The notes beneath the pieces are model-generated. The model saw only the letters and a program-made list of their open reading frames with translations, ran no database searches and had not been told where the DNA came from. From Pseudopyrenochaeta lycopersici (taxonomy: Eukaryota > Ascomycota > Dothideomycetes > Pleosporales > Pseudopyrenochaetaceae), in the NCBI GenBank assembly GCA_003313425.1, contig NHZP01000025.1, positions 620,001-684,000 of the forward strand: a stretch of 64,000 nucleotides of DNA, read 5' to 3'. The first letter of the stretch is position 1. Every line of letters starts with the position of its first letter. This document shows positions 34,491-46,134 of the stretch, piece after piece. A program made the position numbers and the translations under genes.

Positions 34491-35059
34491 TTGCTGGCCG
34501 TTGTAATGCTTCTATGGAACTGTTGGAGTCTCGATCGATTGAATGTAACGCTGAGTCCCGTGGAAACGGCAAGAGCTTTTAGTGCGCCAATATTGATGTC
34601 TCAAGATCAAGAAGCTGTAGATGTAGAGGCCATTTTAAAAAAGAAGGGCCACTTGAAGGTCAAATATGACGGCGATGTTGTGGTTTCAACTGGTGTGGAC
34701 GACAGAGGAGATGTAGAGTTGAGACTGCTAGACGCGCAAAACTCGTAATGTCGAGCAGTATAGAGCTGTGACCGGACAGCCTTATTCTAATAGAACCTCC
34801 AGCTGTTCTAAACTTGAGAATATCATGCAAAGAAATACAGTCGACTGCAGTTTCGAAAGCATATGGATCCAGAATGTTGCGGTCAATAATGTGAAGTACT
34901 CTCATCTAAGATTTGCGTTCGCTATGATTAGCGAAAAAGAGAAGTGCTATATAAACAGTGAAGGACAGAAACGTCTGCGGCTTCATACTGTTTCATATGA
35001 AAGTGAAACTGGCATTGACCTAGTTTCATATGTTTCATACAACACCAGATGCTCCTGGA
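34491..35059. other. Unassigned spacer
   Basis: Base composition returns to normal at about 34490. A plus-strand frame at 34491-34748 has protein-like parts (DQEAVDVEAILKKKGHLKVK) but no family I recognise; the minus strand has shorter frames. TTTCATATG occurs repeatedly around 35000-35040. Confidence 0.3.
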
Positions 35060-35061
35060 TA

Positions 35062-36411
35062 CAGTGCCCTTCCAAAAGTTCTCGCCGCGCTAGTGCGACG
35101 CGCTCCATCACAACAACACCACCTCAACTTTGCAGTATTATAATTATGCTACCACAACGCCAAATTCTTCAAGGAATAGACCAAAATACGCGCAGACGTC
35201 CTAATTTAACAGTCCAGCAGCGGGATCAAATTATTAGCATGCTGCATGGTGGTGCTACAGTCGCTGAAGTTGCTGACGCGTTTAGCCGCAGTAAACGCGG
35301 TATACGCGACATTAGGAAAAGATATTAACAAACTGGCAAAACAACAGATAAACCTCGCAGCGGTAGACCACCTATACTATCGCTTCATCAGAAGAAGATC
35401 ATCTATCGCAAAGCACGCGCACAGCCAAAAATTATGTACAAAGAGCTAGCTGAAGAGGCAGTAGTCATGAATCCAGATAGCACCACTTTAAAGCCACCTA
35501 GCCATTCCACATTGCGGCGGTATCTCAAAGGACAAGGCCTCACTAAATCTCCTTGTAAAAAGCGTCCAAAGCTTAACAAATCGCGTGCGTTGCGGCAGCT
35601 CAACTTCTGTAGAGAGTACTCTTGTTTCCCGTGGCATCGACGCACTATGCGCTTCTCAGATAAGTGCTCCTTTCGGAAGGGCTCAGGGCAAACACAAGAG
35701 TAGGTATTTCGCAATTCACAAGAGAAATAGAAGACAATAATACTTCAAACCTATAGCTGTAGTAAGAAGGTAGCACAGATGGTGTGGGGTTCAATATGGC
35801 TGGATGAACGTGGGCGTGCGCAGAGGAGCCCTCTAGTCATAATGGAGCGCGATCCTGATGCTCCAAACTATAGATACTCCGCCAAAAGTTACATCAAGGC
35901 TTTAAAGAAAGGCCTCTTACGATCATAGCGTCGTTCACAGCTTTTCATGCAGGACAACGCGCGCGTACATACAGCTGCAGCCACAAGGAGATTTCTGGCT
36001 GAGCACCACATCAGTACAGTTGACTGGCCACCCTACTCACCTAATCTCAACCCAATTAAGCACCTCTGGTGGTATCTCAAAAAGCTTATATATAGATTCT
36101 ATCCTCAGTACAACAATTATAGTCAAGCTATAGAGGAGTAGGATGGCTTTTGCGCTGCATTAAAAAGTTGCTGGCGTCGCATACCAGCCAGCCTGATTCG
36201 GCGCCTCATCATGAGCATGCCACGACGAATTGATGCATGCAAGAAAGCGCGAGGGTGGCAAACGAAATATTGAACCCGTGCGCAACTACTGCTTCAAAAA
36301 AAATTATATTATATTATATATTGGCGGAGATTCATGGTGTTGAAGTTTTGTGCCCATGTGCTGGTGAGGGTGGCTCGTGCGTGCGCGGCGAGAACTTTTG
36401 GAAGGGCACTG
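35062..36411 (+). mobile_element. Tc1/mariner element 2
   Basis: 1350 bp between TA dinucleotides (35060-35061 and 36412-36413). Its TIRs match over at least 29 bp: CAGTGCCCTTCCAAAAGTTC then TCGCCGCGC. Contains a full-length transposase frame with point lesions. TIR sequence differs from elements 1, 3 and 4 but the transposase is closest in length to element 1. Confidence 0.9.
35146..36273 (+). pseudogene. Tc1 transposase 2, stops and E-to-K change
   Basis: 376 codons from MLPQRQILQG to WQTKY-stop without net indels; five or six TAG/TAA stops (for example after IRKRY, TQE and near LLRS). N-terminal HTH (VAEVADAFSRSKRGIRDI), FSDKCS, QDNARVHTAAATRR and WPPYSPNLNPIKHLWW. The last motif should be NPIEHLWW: the catalytic Glu of the DD34E triad is Lys (GAG to AAG). 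Together with TGG/CAG-type stops this is typical G-to-A/C-to-T RIP damage. Confidence 0.9.
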
Positions 36412-36466
36412 TATTGGACCAACGTAATCCTGAATCGAACTTAGGTCGCCAGTAATATCATACACC

Positions 36467-38873
36467 TCAAACTAGTTGTGTTTCTTTACATGAGCCATTT
36501 CGACTGGAACTTTGTCTACGTGAGCCGCGCTTTACCCAAGATTTTGCGGGAAGCAGACTAGCGTAGCTCCGACGCCAGATCATATCGATGCGGACGTAGG
36601 TTAGAGCAAAGGCGATTATTGAAATTACGAAACTGATTGGAACTGAAAGAACATTACTCAGTAAACGCAGAGGAGTCATGAAGGCAGTTTGACTCACACA
36701 TATAAGCGAAGATCCTCTTGAGTTTTACTGGTGAACCGTCAGTGAGCTCCGACGCGTTCATACCAAAAATGGAGCTGATAAACCCCAAAGGCAGCTTTAA
36801 GGGCGTTAGACAAAGTTCCCACTTATGAAGGGGAGATCGGCTTACAAAGATTATTGTGACGACGGTGAATATTAGCACGATATTATTTTGACGTACGCTA
36901 AGCAGCGTCTGCTTCAACTCTAGTGTTTGGAACAACTACTTAAACCAGTGAGCATGTAACATCTGAAGTATGTCAGTGTAGGAGTTAGACGCACCTTCTC
37001 ATGTATATTTTCTGCTTGCGCGCAAAGTGCATTCAGGTCTTCTATCTGACTTTCGACTTCTTTTAAGAAATGCGCCTGGGCATAATGAGCAAATGTGCTA
37101 AGCACTGTCTTCTGCAGCTGCACGATGTGTAAAATTATGCGAAGCTCCTCTTCGATATCTCGGATACGAACGACAGAAGCGATGTCTTCTTGAATGTCAT
37201 AAAGATCCGCGTGCTGCTTCCGACTTTTTCGCCTTCTCATTTGACGTTCTTGCTCTCCTTTGTAGTCATCATCTAGGGCGTACTCTTGCAGTACACGAGT
37301 ATCTTGCTTGCGTCCTTGCAACGCCATGAAGAGATCAGAACTCTTGACTCGCTATTAGAGGTCAATCAAAAACACTGAATCCTTTAAGGGCAAGGTAGCA
37401 AACCTCTGCTTCAATGGATTTTCTGAATATCTCCATGTAGCGCAGATCCGGGTTCGTAATGTGGGGATGCCGGAAGACGGAATAGCTTCGGTCGACGATA
37501 CAATTGGCAAGACGCCAAGCGTTGTGTCTACGTCCCGGGGAATTGAACCACCCACGGGCGAGACATTCGAGATGAAGGTGCTTGCACCAGGATGGTCGAT
37601 CGCATCCGCCTGGAGGCCGGTCTCCAGGAGAATCTGGAAAGCTCGTGACGACGGTGTCTGGTGTAAGTAGAAATTGAGTGAGTAGTTGTAGAGAATACCA
37701 AGGAACGAAGCCGAGGTATTACTTACCGTCGTCTAATAGCCACAACCACAGTTGATCAACTACCATTATGGTAGTGTCGTTAGTGTGCTTCGGCTTTCTG
37801 TGGTGCCATGCCTCTCTATCATTCGACCGCCGCTCTTCTTCCATTTCCTGTTTTGCTTGCTGGTAACGTGATACGACCTGGTCCTCGTTTCGTTCCATCA
37901 GACTGTTGTAAGAGAGTTGACGAAGTGCGGCTTCATCGAGGCTTCGACGTGGGTGCACGCTCGGTTGTTCACGCTTCCTCACCCAGTTTCTGTGTCGCAC
38001 TGTGGTTGTGCGGCCATGTTCATGACGCTTGGCCCAATGGAGATATGGCATCTGAATACTACATTAGCAAGACCCCGCCCAACCGCGGATAAAATGCTGT
38101 CGTACGTAAATGATAAGATTTTCGACGAGTTTGTTCTTGGAATCTGCATCGCCTTCTTCACCAAATTAGCTCATCTCAAAATGTGGACGCTCTAACTAAC
38201 GCTTCGCATGCTGCTTTCCTTTCCTCAGATGCCAGCTGCCGTGCCTCAGTCCTGTGAAAGTTGTCAGACCAAGAATTATTTCAATCTAAGACGTGGATAT
38301 TTCTTTACCAAAATTGCGCTTCCATGTTTTTGCATCCATAAAAGGCGCTTTCACAAGTTCTTCTGTCCAATCAGACACTGTCTCATCCTCGTTTCTTTCT
38401 ATCTCTTTTTCATCATCATCGACAGGCTCGTGCAATTGGTCTGACCAGTACTCGGGCTGCACAAGCTCTTCCAATTGCCCTTCACTACATATGCGTCGGA
38501 GTACGTCCTGCACCAAGAGACTTTGAGTTACTAGACATTATATTCTGGCAAGATCATGCCTTACTTTACACAACTCCATGTCGTTCACTGGTATGTGAAT
38601 CCATGTGGCTTCTTTCGTCCACTTATACGCATGCGCCTTTTCTTTCCGTTCGTTCTTGATTCTTTCTAACTTTTGGTCGACATTAGTCTTTTGCAGCTCG
38701 AGGCCAGCCGAAAGCGGAGAGGCGCGTGTACACTGCCAGATCCTCACACTATCTAGACCAATGCGACGTTCCGCGTCGGCAGGCATTTGAGGAGTCATTG
38801 TCTGCAAAAGTACTCGAAACAGAGAGAGAGGTTGGCGCGGAGAGAAGGAAGGAAGCCAGAAGTTGAAGTACAT
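36467..38873 (-). CDS. CorA-like magnesium-transporter-domain protein
   Basis: Fungal CorA-like protein. In order: WIHIPVNDMELC joined by an intron (GTAAGG...GTGCAG) to DVLRRICSEGQLEEL and QPEYWSDQLH; the MPYLHWA motif near 38050; RRSLDEAALRQLSYNS and EDQVVSRYQQA; MVVDQLWLWLLDD followed by GTAAGT; a helical region (YDIQEDIASVVRIRDIEEEL); then the CorA C-terminus. There a 51-base in-frame intron (GTAAGC...CTAACGCCCTTAAAG) separates LIFTVVTIIF from LPLGFISSIFGMN; GMN is the CorA signature at the end of TM1. Another intron leads to TM2 (VPISFVISIIAFALTYVRI). The middle (37330-37700, 38052-38285) is not resolved, so minor damage is possible. Likely a membrane protein; transport activity is not assured for this fungal branch. 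Confidence 0.7.
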
Positions 38874-39317
38874 GCGCTAGCCACGATGCTTTTGCTGGCA
38901 AGCGGCAAATACCGATTTGGTCGGAGCGAGTATCGAATCAATCTCAGCTGACATTACACGATCTACACATGCACTCAAAAGCGGATAGGAAAGCGGTGTG
39001 GACTGCTATTTACTTAACTCTATGTGGGTTAGGGTCGATCTTTATATGCGCGCTGTGCATCTTCACTCTTCTCAGCCAACGGGAACCACTCGCGGAGCAT
39101 CTCAGCCTTCGACCGATCGTCAAGTACCCCGCGTCGCACGGACAACAGGGGGCCCGAAAAAGCCAATTACGTCATCAAAAACTTATTTCCGGTTTCACGA
39201 CGCCAAAAGCTTGCGCTCATCTCCTCTAACAATGTCCAGTTCTTCTAATAACTCCTCGTCTTCAACCTTACCTAGAGCTGACGTTGATTAAGCCCGGCCA
39301 TCTACTTTCCGGCCACC
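38874..39317. other. Spacer upstream of the CorA-like gene
   Basis: Between the CorA-like start and the 3' end of the next minus-strand gene. A plus-strand frame ends in MSSSSNNSSSSTLPRADVD (39232-39291) but nothing identifies it as real. Confidence 0.3.
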
Positions 39318-39757
39318 TCACTCAAACGCGTACTCCGATTTCAACGCGCGATATCTCCACAACGACGCATTCATCGAGTTCATTTCGTTGACACTGGACC
39401 CGAGGTGTTCTAGCGACTCCCTTCCGAAAGACTGCTTGCTCTTCCGCACTTCCGAGCTCGACGGCAGCGGGATGGCGACCTGATCACCGGCGAGGGATAT
39501 AGTTTGCCCTTGGCAAGAATTGGTTTTGAAATAAGTGTGAGAGGTAAGGAGCCTACAAGACCTTCTCCATCTGGCGGCGACCAAGGCCCGAAAACATTGT
39601 ATCGGCCGTTGCGATACCCTAGGAAGTAGATGTCTGCGTCGTATTCGTGGCATAGCTTCGACAGCTTTCCGTAGAGGGTTTTCGAGAGCTTCTGGTAGTA
39701 ATTGCCTTCGTATGCGCTACCAGCTGGGACTGCGGTTGGGACGACACGGCTGCAGCG
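39318..39757 (-). CDS. Possible MADS-like small protein (partial model)
   Basis: The best reading is not the longest open frame. From 39757 one frame gives KLSKTLYGKLSKLCHEYDAD then IYFLGYRNGRYNVFGPW and SPPDGEGL, resembling short fungal MADS-like (SRF-type) proteins with their K-T-L-x-K-x-x-x-L-x-x-x-x-D-A-D pattern. A 77-base intron (39480-39556, GTAGGC...GATCAG) joins it in phase to VAIPLPSSSEVRKSKQSFGR and on to the stop at 39318. The upstream exon(s) containing the start were not found. Assignment is tentative. Confidence 0.4.
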
Positions 39758-40140
39758 CTAGAAATATGGGCTGATCGTCTTGCGTAAACTGTAAATGTGA
39801 GCGGACGATGAATGGTGTCGTACCGAGGAAGGGATTCCACTGCCTGTAAGATGTCTATTAAAGTGGCGGTTGCTCTTTCAGACCCATGTATCACGCCTGG
39901 CAAGGGATGGACGCCACCACTGACGACTGCGCTAGAAATCACGCTGGCAGCGACTGTGTGCGATAATCACGAGCCAGTCCACGATGAATGGTACGTCAAC
40001 TAGGATGATGCTCTTCCGTGGTTGCGCTTGGCAGAACTGCAATGCCATTACCCGTATGCTGTACCAATAACAGCGCCGACTGCAAGTCCGAGAAGGTCGC
40101 ATGCTGGCTGCTAGTATTGGGAAGCTTTTCTCGCCGAGAG

Positions 40141-40361
40141 CTATACACGGCGGACCCTGTAGCTGGTTGACCGACTCGTTGATGGCAAACAGTCCTGCAG
40201 TCTTGTTGAGGGTATGTTCCTTAAGTTACCATGAGTATGGAGCGCATGATGAGCGAAGGTCTTCACAGGCGATGCAATAACAGGGACAGTCTCTTCACCT
40301 TCTGAACCGTCCTCTGGATCGGGCTCTGGAATAGAGGGGTCCTCAGACACAGAAGTTGGAA
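40141..40361 (-). pseudogene. Unknown acidic ORF cut by hAT-C
   Basis: Open frame containing SEDPSIPEPDPEDGSEGEET that is open right up to the hAT-C terminus at 40362, so the element may have truncated a gene. No family recognised; the downstream half (HHALHTHGNLRN) may be intronic. Confidence 0.3.
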
Positions 40362-43259
40362 CAGGCTTGTCGTCAACAATTCAATAAGGCTATTGGCACT
40401 TTTTGCCAATACCAAGATATTGGTTAACCGTTTTGCCAATACCAATAATGTGCCAATAATGTGTCAATAACGTGCCAATAAGGTTGCCAATACGCCTATC
40501 GCCAGTCTTGGCATGGTATAATAGTTCTACTCTACAAACAGACTTTCGGAATTAATAGTACGAGGGCCAGATAAGATGCTAGACTCCAGTGACTCACTCT
40601 GCGTATCGTCTAAAGGCATATGACTATCATCATCGCGTCCAAGGACTTCTGGGTTGTCGTCTTGAATCCAACGCTCGTTAAGTGCTCTCAGCTCTGCTAC
40701 ATATTCACCGTCCCTCTGAACATATATACGTTGCCATGACTTCAAACACTCTCCCATCTCAATATTCTTTGATCCGAGCTTAATTCTTGACCATGATATA
40801 GTGCGACGAGCCCCAGAAAAGACACGTTCCGGCTCAGCAGACATAGAGGGACAAGAAAGAATATTAACAGCCATTTTTGATAAGTTCGGATAGCTCTTCT
40901 GTTGCTGAGGCTGTAGCCACCACTCATAAGGCTCCATGTTAAGAGGGAGCTCACAGGGATCATTCTCAGTAAAGGAGATAAACTCATCTGCAGCGTGTAC
41001 AGCAAGCCTCTGCTTCTGGTGCCACTGGGCGAACTTATCTGTTGCCATAGGATGTATTGAGATATCATCCACTATAGCAGGGTGTTTGCCCTTGAAGTTG
41101 TTCTCCTAGTACTTCTGCACCTTTGGAGATATATCCTTTACCCATTTAGGCTCCCAATTGCGTTCTAGATAGTTCTTTCGACGGGAAGGGTGAAGGAGTG
41201 TGGCTGCGCAGTAGGCAGGGACCTCGTCAGCTTTGATAAAGTATTGATCAAAGGAATACCACGCTGTTCGAATGCTGCTAAGAAGGGTAGGGTTGTTCTT
41301 GTGTTGCTCCTGTAAAATATTAGCTTCAGAATCTAGGTTCATATCTTAGTAGACTTTAGGAAAAATTAATATTACCTACCTCAGATTCCTTTAAATGAGC
41401 AAGTATAAAGTCCATTGTGTATGGTGTTCGATCCAGGCAAGCAAAAGAGCTCTCACAGAACTTAGTAGCTTGTTCGAGAGGTTTAAGGAAGTCGCGAGTA
41501 TGGTAGAGGAGCTCCCAATCACTAGGAGTAAGATAGTCCCTTTCAAGTTGGCTGTAGTTTGAGTGTAGGAACTTGTTGACGGTATCTTCGTTATCGCAAG
41601 CCACCTCCAGCATTTAAAGCCAGCTATTCCACCGGGTGTCGTTGTCCATCGGTATTGTCCGGCCAGCTATCTGCTTAAACTTGTGGTACTCATTGTAATT
41701 GGATCGGAGCCACTTAACGAAGTTATGAAGCTTTCCAAGTGGGCCCATTTGACGCCATTTGATAGCTGTAGCTTCTTCAAAGTTCTCTGTTAGTGCCTTC
41801 TCAAAACTAAGTGTCTCATCCTCTGTAAGCTGCTTTATCACAGCTTCAACAGCTTCTTTGTCCTTGGCAAATAAGAACGCTGAAGCGATGATATTGAGAA
41901 CGTGCCCTTGGCAGCGGATTCTTTGGTGGGCTGCCTTCCAATTCTGGATACCTTTAAGTCTAAGCCAGGCCTCAAGTTGACGGCAGAGGACGTTATTAGT
42001 GCCGTCATTATCGCCAATAAAGTAGCCCAGCTTTGCCTATATCTTATACTTCTCTAGGTAGGGAAGAAGAGCTTTGAACTGGTGAATTCCCTTCTTAGAG
42101 TCTAGTAGCTCAATAAATCTAAGAGTATACTTCCGAAGGATACCATCGCGGTTAACAAAGTGGGCTGTTATAGTAAGGAACTGTTTGCGATTAGGGGCAC
42201 TCTAGGCGTCTGCAGCGAGGTGTATTTCATATTCTGTATCAAGCATCTCAGCTTTGACTTCCTCTCGGCGTGAATTAAAGCAGGTTTCGATAACACGAGG
42301 GACAGTTGTGTGAGAATTGATAAGGAAGGGTTTTACTGCCGGATTAAGTTGAATGAGAATACTGCGTAATTCTGGCCATTCAACAGCGTTGTACGGTAAG
42401 TTCTGGGCTACGATAAGTCGAGCTAGAGCCTCTTGAACTTCCTCTCTCTTAATAACAGATAAAAACACCTCCCTCTGCACTTTCTCTCTCTTTTCGTTAA
42501 CCTGCTCTTCTGCATTCTTAAATGACTTCTCTAGTGACATATTTGTTGCTTTCCTAACTAGAGACTCTTCCTCCTCTTTAACAATTATACTGTGCTTTGA
42601 TTTTATATGGTTTCGAGCAGCGTTTGTTGACTGGACACTATACACAAGATGAGGAGTGTTGCATTCTGGATCTGCACAGTACCAGATTGGATTGCGGTTC
42701 TTATCATGCGTTGGTTCGCTAGGGCCTGGCCTCCGGGCGTGGGACCATATTCTAAGAGCTCGCTTTTTGGAAGATCTTGTTGCAGCATGCTCGCTAGAAG
42801 TAGACTGACTAGCAGTTCGTTTGCGGCTGGCCGCTGGCGTTGGAGATGAGTAATGAGCTACAGAAGCTGTATCATTTGCCTGTTCTGTAGGGTCCATATT
42901 TAATGAAACAGACCGTATGTGAATAGAATTCGATAAAGTTTGGTTGTTAATGGCTAGAATAACTTGGGGGGTGCTGAGTGTTCAAATTTGAGGGGTTCTG
43001 TCGGCTAGCCGAGGCTTTGCCGAGCATCTACAACTACACTTGAAGAGCAGTAATATATCAAGCATTACTTATATATACAATTAAATTACTGCCAATACGT
43101 GATTTGCAGCACATATAAGGCCAGAAAATGCAGAAGAAACTATATAGTATTTGCCAATAAGCTGCCAATAAGGCTAGAACCCTATTGGATTGGTATTGGT
43201 ATTGGTATTGGCAATATATATTGGTATTGGTAATAATCCAACTGTTGACGACAAGCCTG
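40362..43259 (-). mobile_element. hAT-C element with TIRs
   Basis: 2898 bp with matching ends CAGGCTTGTCGTCAACAATT (left) and, inverted, CAGGCTTGTCGTCAACAGTT (right). Subterminal arrays of TTGCCAATA/TATTGGCAA-type repeats lie at both ends (40390-40490 and 43140-43235). The 8 bases outside (AGTTGGAA and CTGGAGGA) do not match, so one flank has been rearranged. TIRs are clearly related to hAT-E. Confidence 0.85.
40527..42897 (-). pseudogene. hAT-C transposase, about four premature stops
   Basis: Exon 1 is 42897-41380 and exon 2 is 41309-40527; a 70-base intron (GTAGGT...TTTTACAG) joins HLKESE to EQHKNNPTLL in phase. N-terminal BED-like zinc finger (WYCADPECNTPH), LTITAHFVNRDG, GYFIGDNDGTNN, CQGHVLNIIASAFLFA, DTRWNSWL and the dimerisation block MAVNILSCPSMSAEPERVF. 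Stops follow AADA (42202), EKYKI, NSWL (41614) and VQKY (41106); no frameshift. The stops are of TGG/CAG-to-TAG type, consistent with RIP. Confidence 0.9.
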
Positions 43260-43488
43260 CTGGAGGAAGCTGAACGAAACACAATAGGGGTCTCTAGCAC
43301 CTCGCCAGGTACTGACCGCTCTACTGTGCGGCTGCTCCGCGCCTGTTGGGTTCAGGTTGGTGAGCTCATACGAAGGATCTTTCAGCGGTGCCTCGAACTC
43401 AACCATTTCCCAGCACAATGGAAGCTCGCAGAAGTGGCAATGATACTAAAGGCAGGGAAGACAGACCGAACGTCGCCCCGATCCTGGA
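43260..43488 (+). mobile_element. LINE reverse-transcriptase fragment
   Basis: Plus-strand fragment reading LLEEAERNTIGVSSTSPGTD, VRLLRACWVQVGELIRRIFQ, CLELNHFPAQWKLAEVAMI and KTDRTSPRSW, i.e. the start of a Tad1-like RT. It is bounded by hAT-C on the left and hAT-B on the right. It covers roughly the RT part missing from the LINE at 6.4-9.2 kb but reads as a different copy. Confidence 0.8.
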
Positions 43489-43704
43489 CATACATGGGCA
43501 TCTTGTTCTGTTATTCTGTTGCTTGTTCTGTTATCATGTTAATATTTCTTTTATTCTGTTATTCTGTTATCTTGTTAAGGCCCTCACACTAATCCGTTAT
43601 TCTGTTGTAACAGAATAAACAGGATAAGAGTTTGCTTTTTATCGCTAACCAGCTCACACTGAAAATTTTCACATTACAGTAGTTTTCACCTTATACCCAT
43701 TATT

Positions 43705-46134
43705 ATGGCTTCAGAAAGCGATATTTTATCGTCGACCGGCGGCTCTAATTCTCCGTCTGATCAACTGCCGCCAAACTTCTTCTCTATTATGGATCGGCAA
43801 TACCCAGATAAAAATAAACCGCTTACCGAAGGCCGCAGACGAAAGACTAAAGGCCCTGTGCTTTATGTCTGTCAATTATGTCCTAAATGGAGCCATGGCC
43901 ATCGAGCAACGGCTGTACAGCATATCAAAAACCGCCATGCTGGACAGATTCGACCGCCACCATCGCCTTCGCCAATATCATTGAATCAACGCTTATTACC
44001 CACCATGTTTGCATCGATTCCTACACCTAATGGTCTTCGACAGGCTTTCAATCGGCAGGCGTATAATGAAGCTGTTATAGGACTGCTCACACGGCGGAGA
44101 GTCCCGTTTTCAGCTGTTGAATGGAACGAGTTGAAGGATCTCGCTTTGGCATGCAATCCGGCCATCGGCGATCAATTGATCACATCCAGGCGTCTGGCCA
44201 TGCGCCACATTGCGGCAAATTACGCATTCTATCGAGATCAGATCAAAGCAAAACTAGCAGTTGCGTCTTCACCTATTCATATCTCCACCGATCTATGGAC
44301 ATCGCCACATCGTCATGCTCTGCTAGCTGTTTGCGCCCAATGGGTTGATCAGGATTACCAGCTGCAGAAGGCACTTCTGGAACTGCCGGAATGTCGCGAC
44401 AATCACTCTGGAGAGCGGCAAGCCGATCTTATTCTGAGTAGTCTTGAAAGCTTCGGAATCGCGTCAAAGCTCGGCTATCACACCGGGGACAACGCTACGT
44501 CAAACGACACATGTCTGGAGCACATCGCACGTCGATTGAAAGAGGATCTTAACGTAAGCTGGCAGCTGTTTTTAATGGGCTAATCTAATAAGCGACAGAT
44601 CGATTATAACCCCCAAAAACGCCGCATCCGCTGTATCGGCCATATTATTAACCTCTCCCTTCAAGCCTTCCTTCTTGGCTCATCAAATGAAGCCCTTATT
44701 GTGGCACTTGAAGCCGCATCTGAAGCCACTGGTGAAGACCTGTTAATCCGCTTCTCCCAGGGCCTCACATCCAGAAGAGGGAGACGACGCCAAAATATCT
44801 CGAGGTCGGACGTTGATGAGGACTATCAAGACATCCAGGGCATCCCTGCACTACGTAAACTACACGGTATGGCTGTCTGGATACGCGGCTCTTCGATTCA
44901 TAGCCAGCTGTGGGACGATGAAGTCGGTTTGCGACTAGGCATCGATAATGAGGCGCGGTGGTCTTCATGGTATCATGTCTTTAATAAACTTTTTAAGAGG
45001 AAGGTGCGGATTGTTCAATTTATGCATGAGCACGAGCAGATCCTTGGAGATAATCGATTGATGGCAGCCGATTGGGATATGCTTCAGAAGGCATACCTAT
45101 TTCTCCAACCTTTTGATGGAGCCACATTATGCGCTGAGGGCAATAAAGCATCTCTTTCACAGTCATTAATGCTAATGGACTGCCTTCTTTCTCATTATGA
45201 GAACGAGAAGGTGAGTAATTTCATTGCGAGGTAGCAGATTTGACAATCAAGCCAATCAAACCAGTCTAACTTAACCCGGTAAGAGTTAAACGTAGAGAAG
45301 CTAGATTACTACCAGATCAAGCTAGACCGGCTTGATTGGCTTGATTGGCTTGATTGTTGATAACTCTACGAGGTAGCCGGGGACGTCTCAGCGTTAATCC
45401 CATAGCTGCTAATACGATTATAGGAGCACTACAGCGCACCCGAGACACACGACGAACGTATGCTACATGCTATTAATATGGGTTGGTTTATCATAGACAA
45501 ATACTATAGCATGACTGAAGACGTTCCCGCGTATGCCGCCGCTCTCCTTCTTGGCCCTTCGAATCGACGCGCCTATATTAAGAAGAACTGGCCAAAGGAG
45601 TGGCACAATAACGCAATTAGCGGAGCGCAAGCAATTTGGGAGGAAGAATATAATATTGAGCTTCCTAGTCGCCCTGTGGCTGCTCCAAGTAGGGAACGTG
45701 AGGGTAATAAATTAGCTCAGTTGGCGCGGAATATGAAGGTAACGACCGATGCGCAGCGGTTTGAGGAGGATTATTTCATGGTCTTTATTGCTGCTGACCC
45801 GATAGAGATCGATTCTACGCCGCTTGAATGGTGGTGCGCATCTGAGCAGCAGAGAAAATATCCACGGCTTAGTCGCATGGCCATCGCGATACTCTCCATT
45901 TCACCAGAGTCATCTAAGCCAGAGCGGACCTTCTCTGGAGCCCGCAGAACGTGCTCATGGGACAGGCTGCGGATTAAATGTACAACCATTGAGAAGGTAG
46001 AGTGTATTGTGAGCTGGCTACGCGAAGGCCATATCATACCTACATCCTGCGGCGGATTTGGGTTACCGATGATGTTGGAACATAATCTTGCTGATTCAGA
46101 TGATGATTTAGAAGACGGAGAAGACATTGATTGA
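43705..46134 (+). CDS. hAT-B transposase, intact, 3 exons
   Basis: DNA transposase of 723 aa. Exons 43705-44553, 44599-45210, 45424-46134; introns 45 bases (GTAAGC...CGACAG) and 213 bases (GTGAGT...TTATAG), all phase 0. N-terminal zinc-finger region (CQLCPKWSHGHRATAVQHIKNRH), ISTDLWTSPHRHALLAVCAQ, GDNATSNDTC, CIGHIINLSLQAFLL, ARWSSWYHVF and the C-terminal dimerisation block MAIAILSISPESSKPERTF followed by GARRTCSWDR. No stops or frameshifts were found, unlike hAT-A, C and E. Closest in the window to hAT-D (47878-50118), which lacks both introns. A small inverted-repeat element sits in intron 2. Confidence 0.85.
45244..45356. mobile_element. MITE-like insertion in hAT-B intron 2
   Basis: 113 bp with inverted ends CAATCAAGCCAATCAAACC / CAATCAAGCCAATCAAGCC, flanked by TTGA on both sides (45240-45243, 45357-45360). 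A second inverted pair (TTAACCCGGTAAGAGTTAA) lies inside. It explains most of the extra length of this intron compared with the 53- and 70-base introns at the same site in hAT-E and hAT-C. Confidence 0.65.

Noticed and set aside
40362..43259. 8-bp TSD for hAT-C
   Set aside because: AGTTGGAA and CTGGAGGA do not match; the flanks have probably been rearranged.
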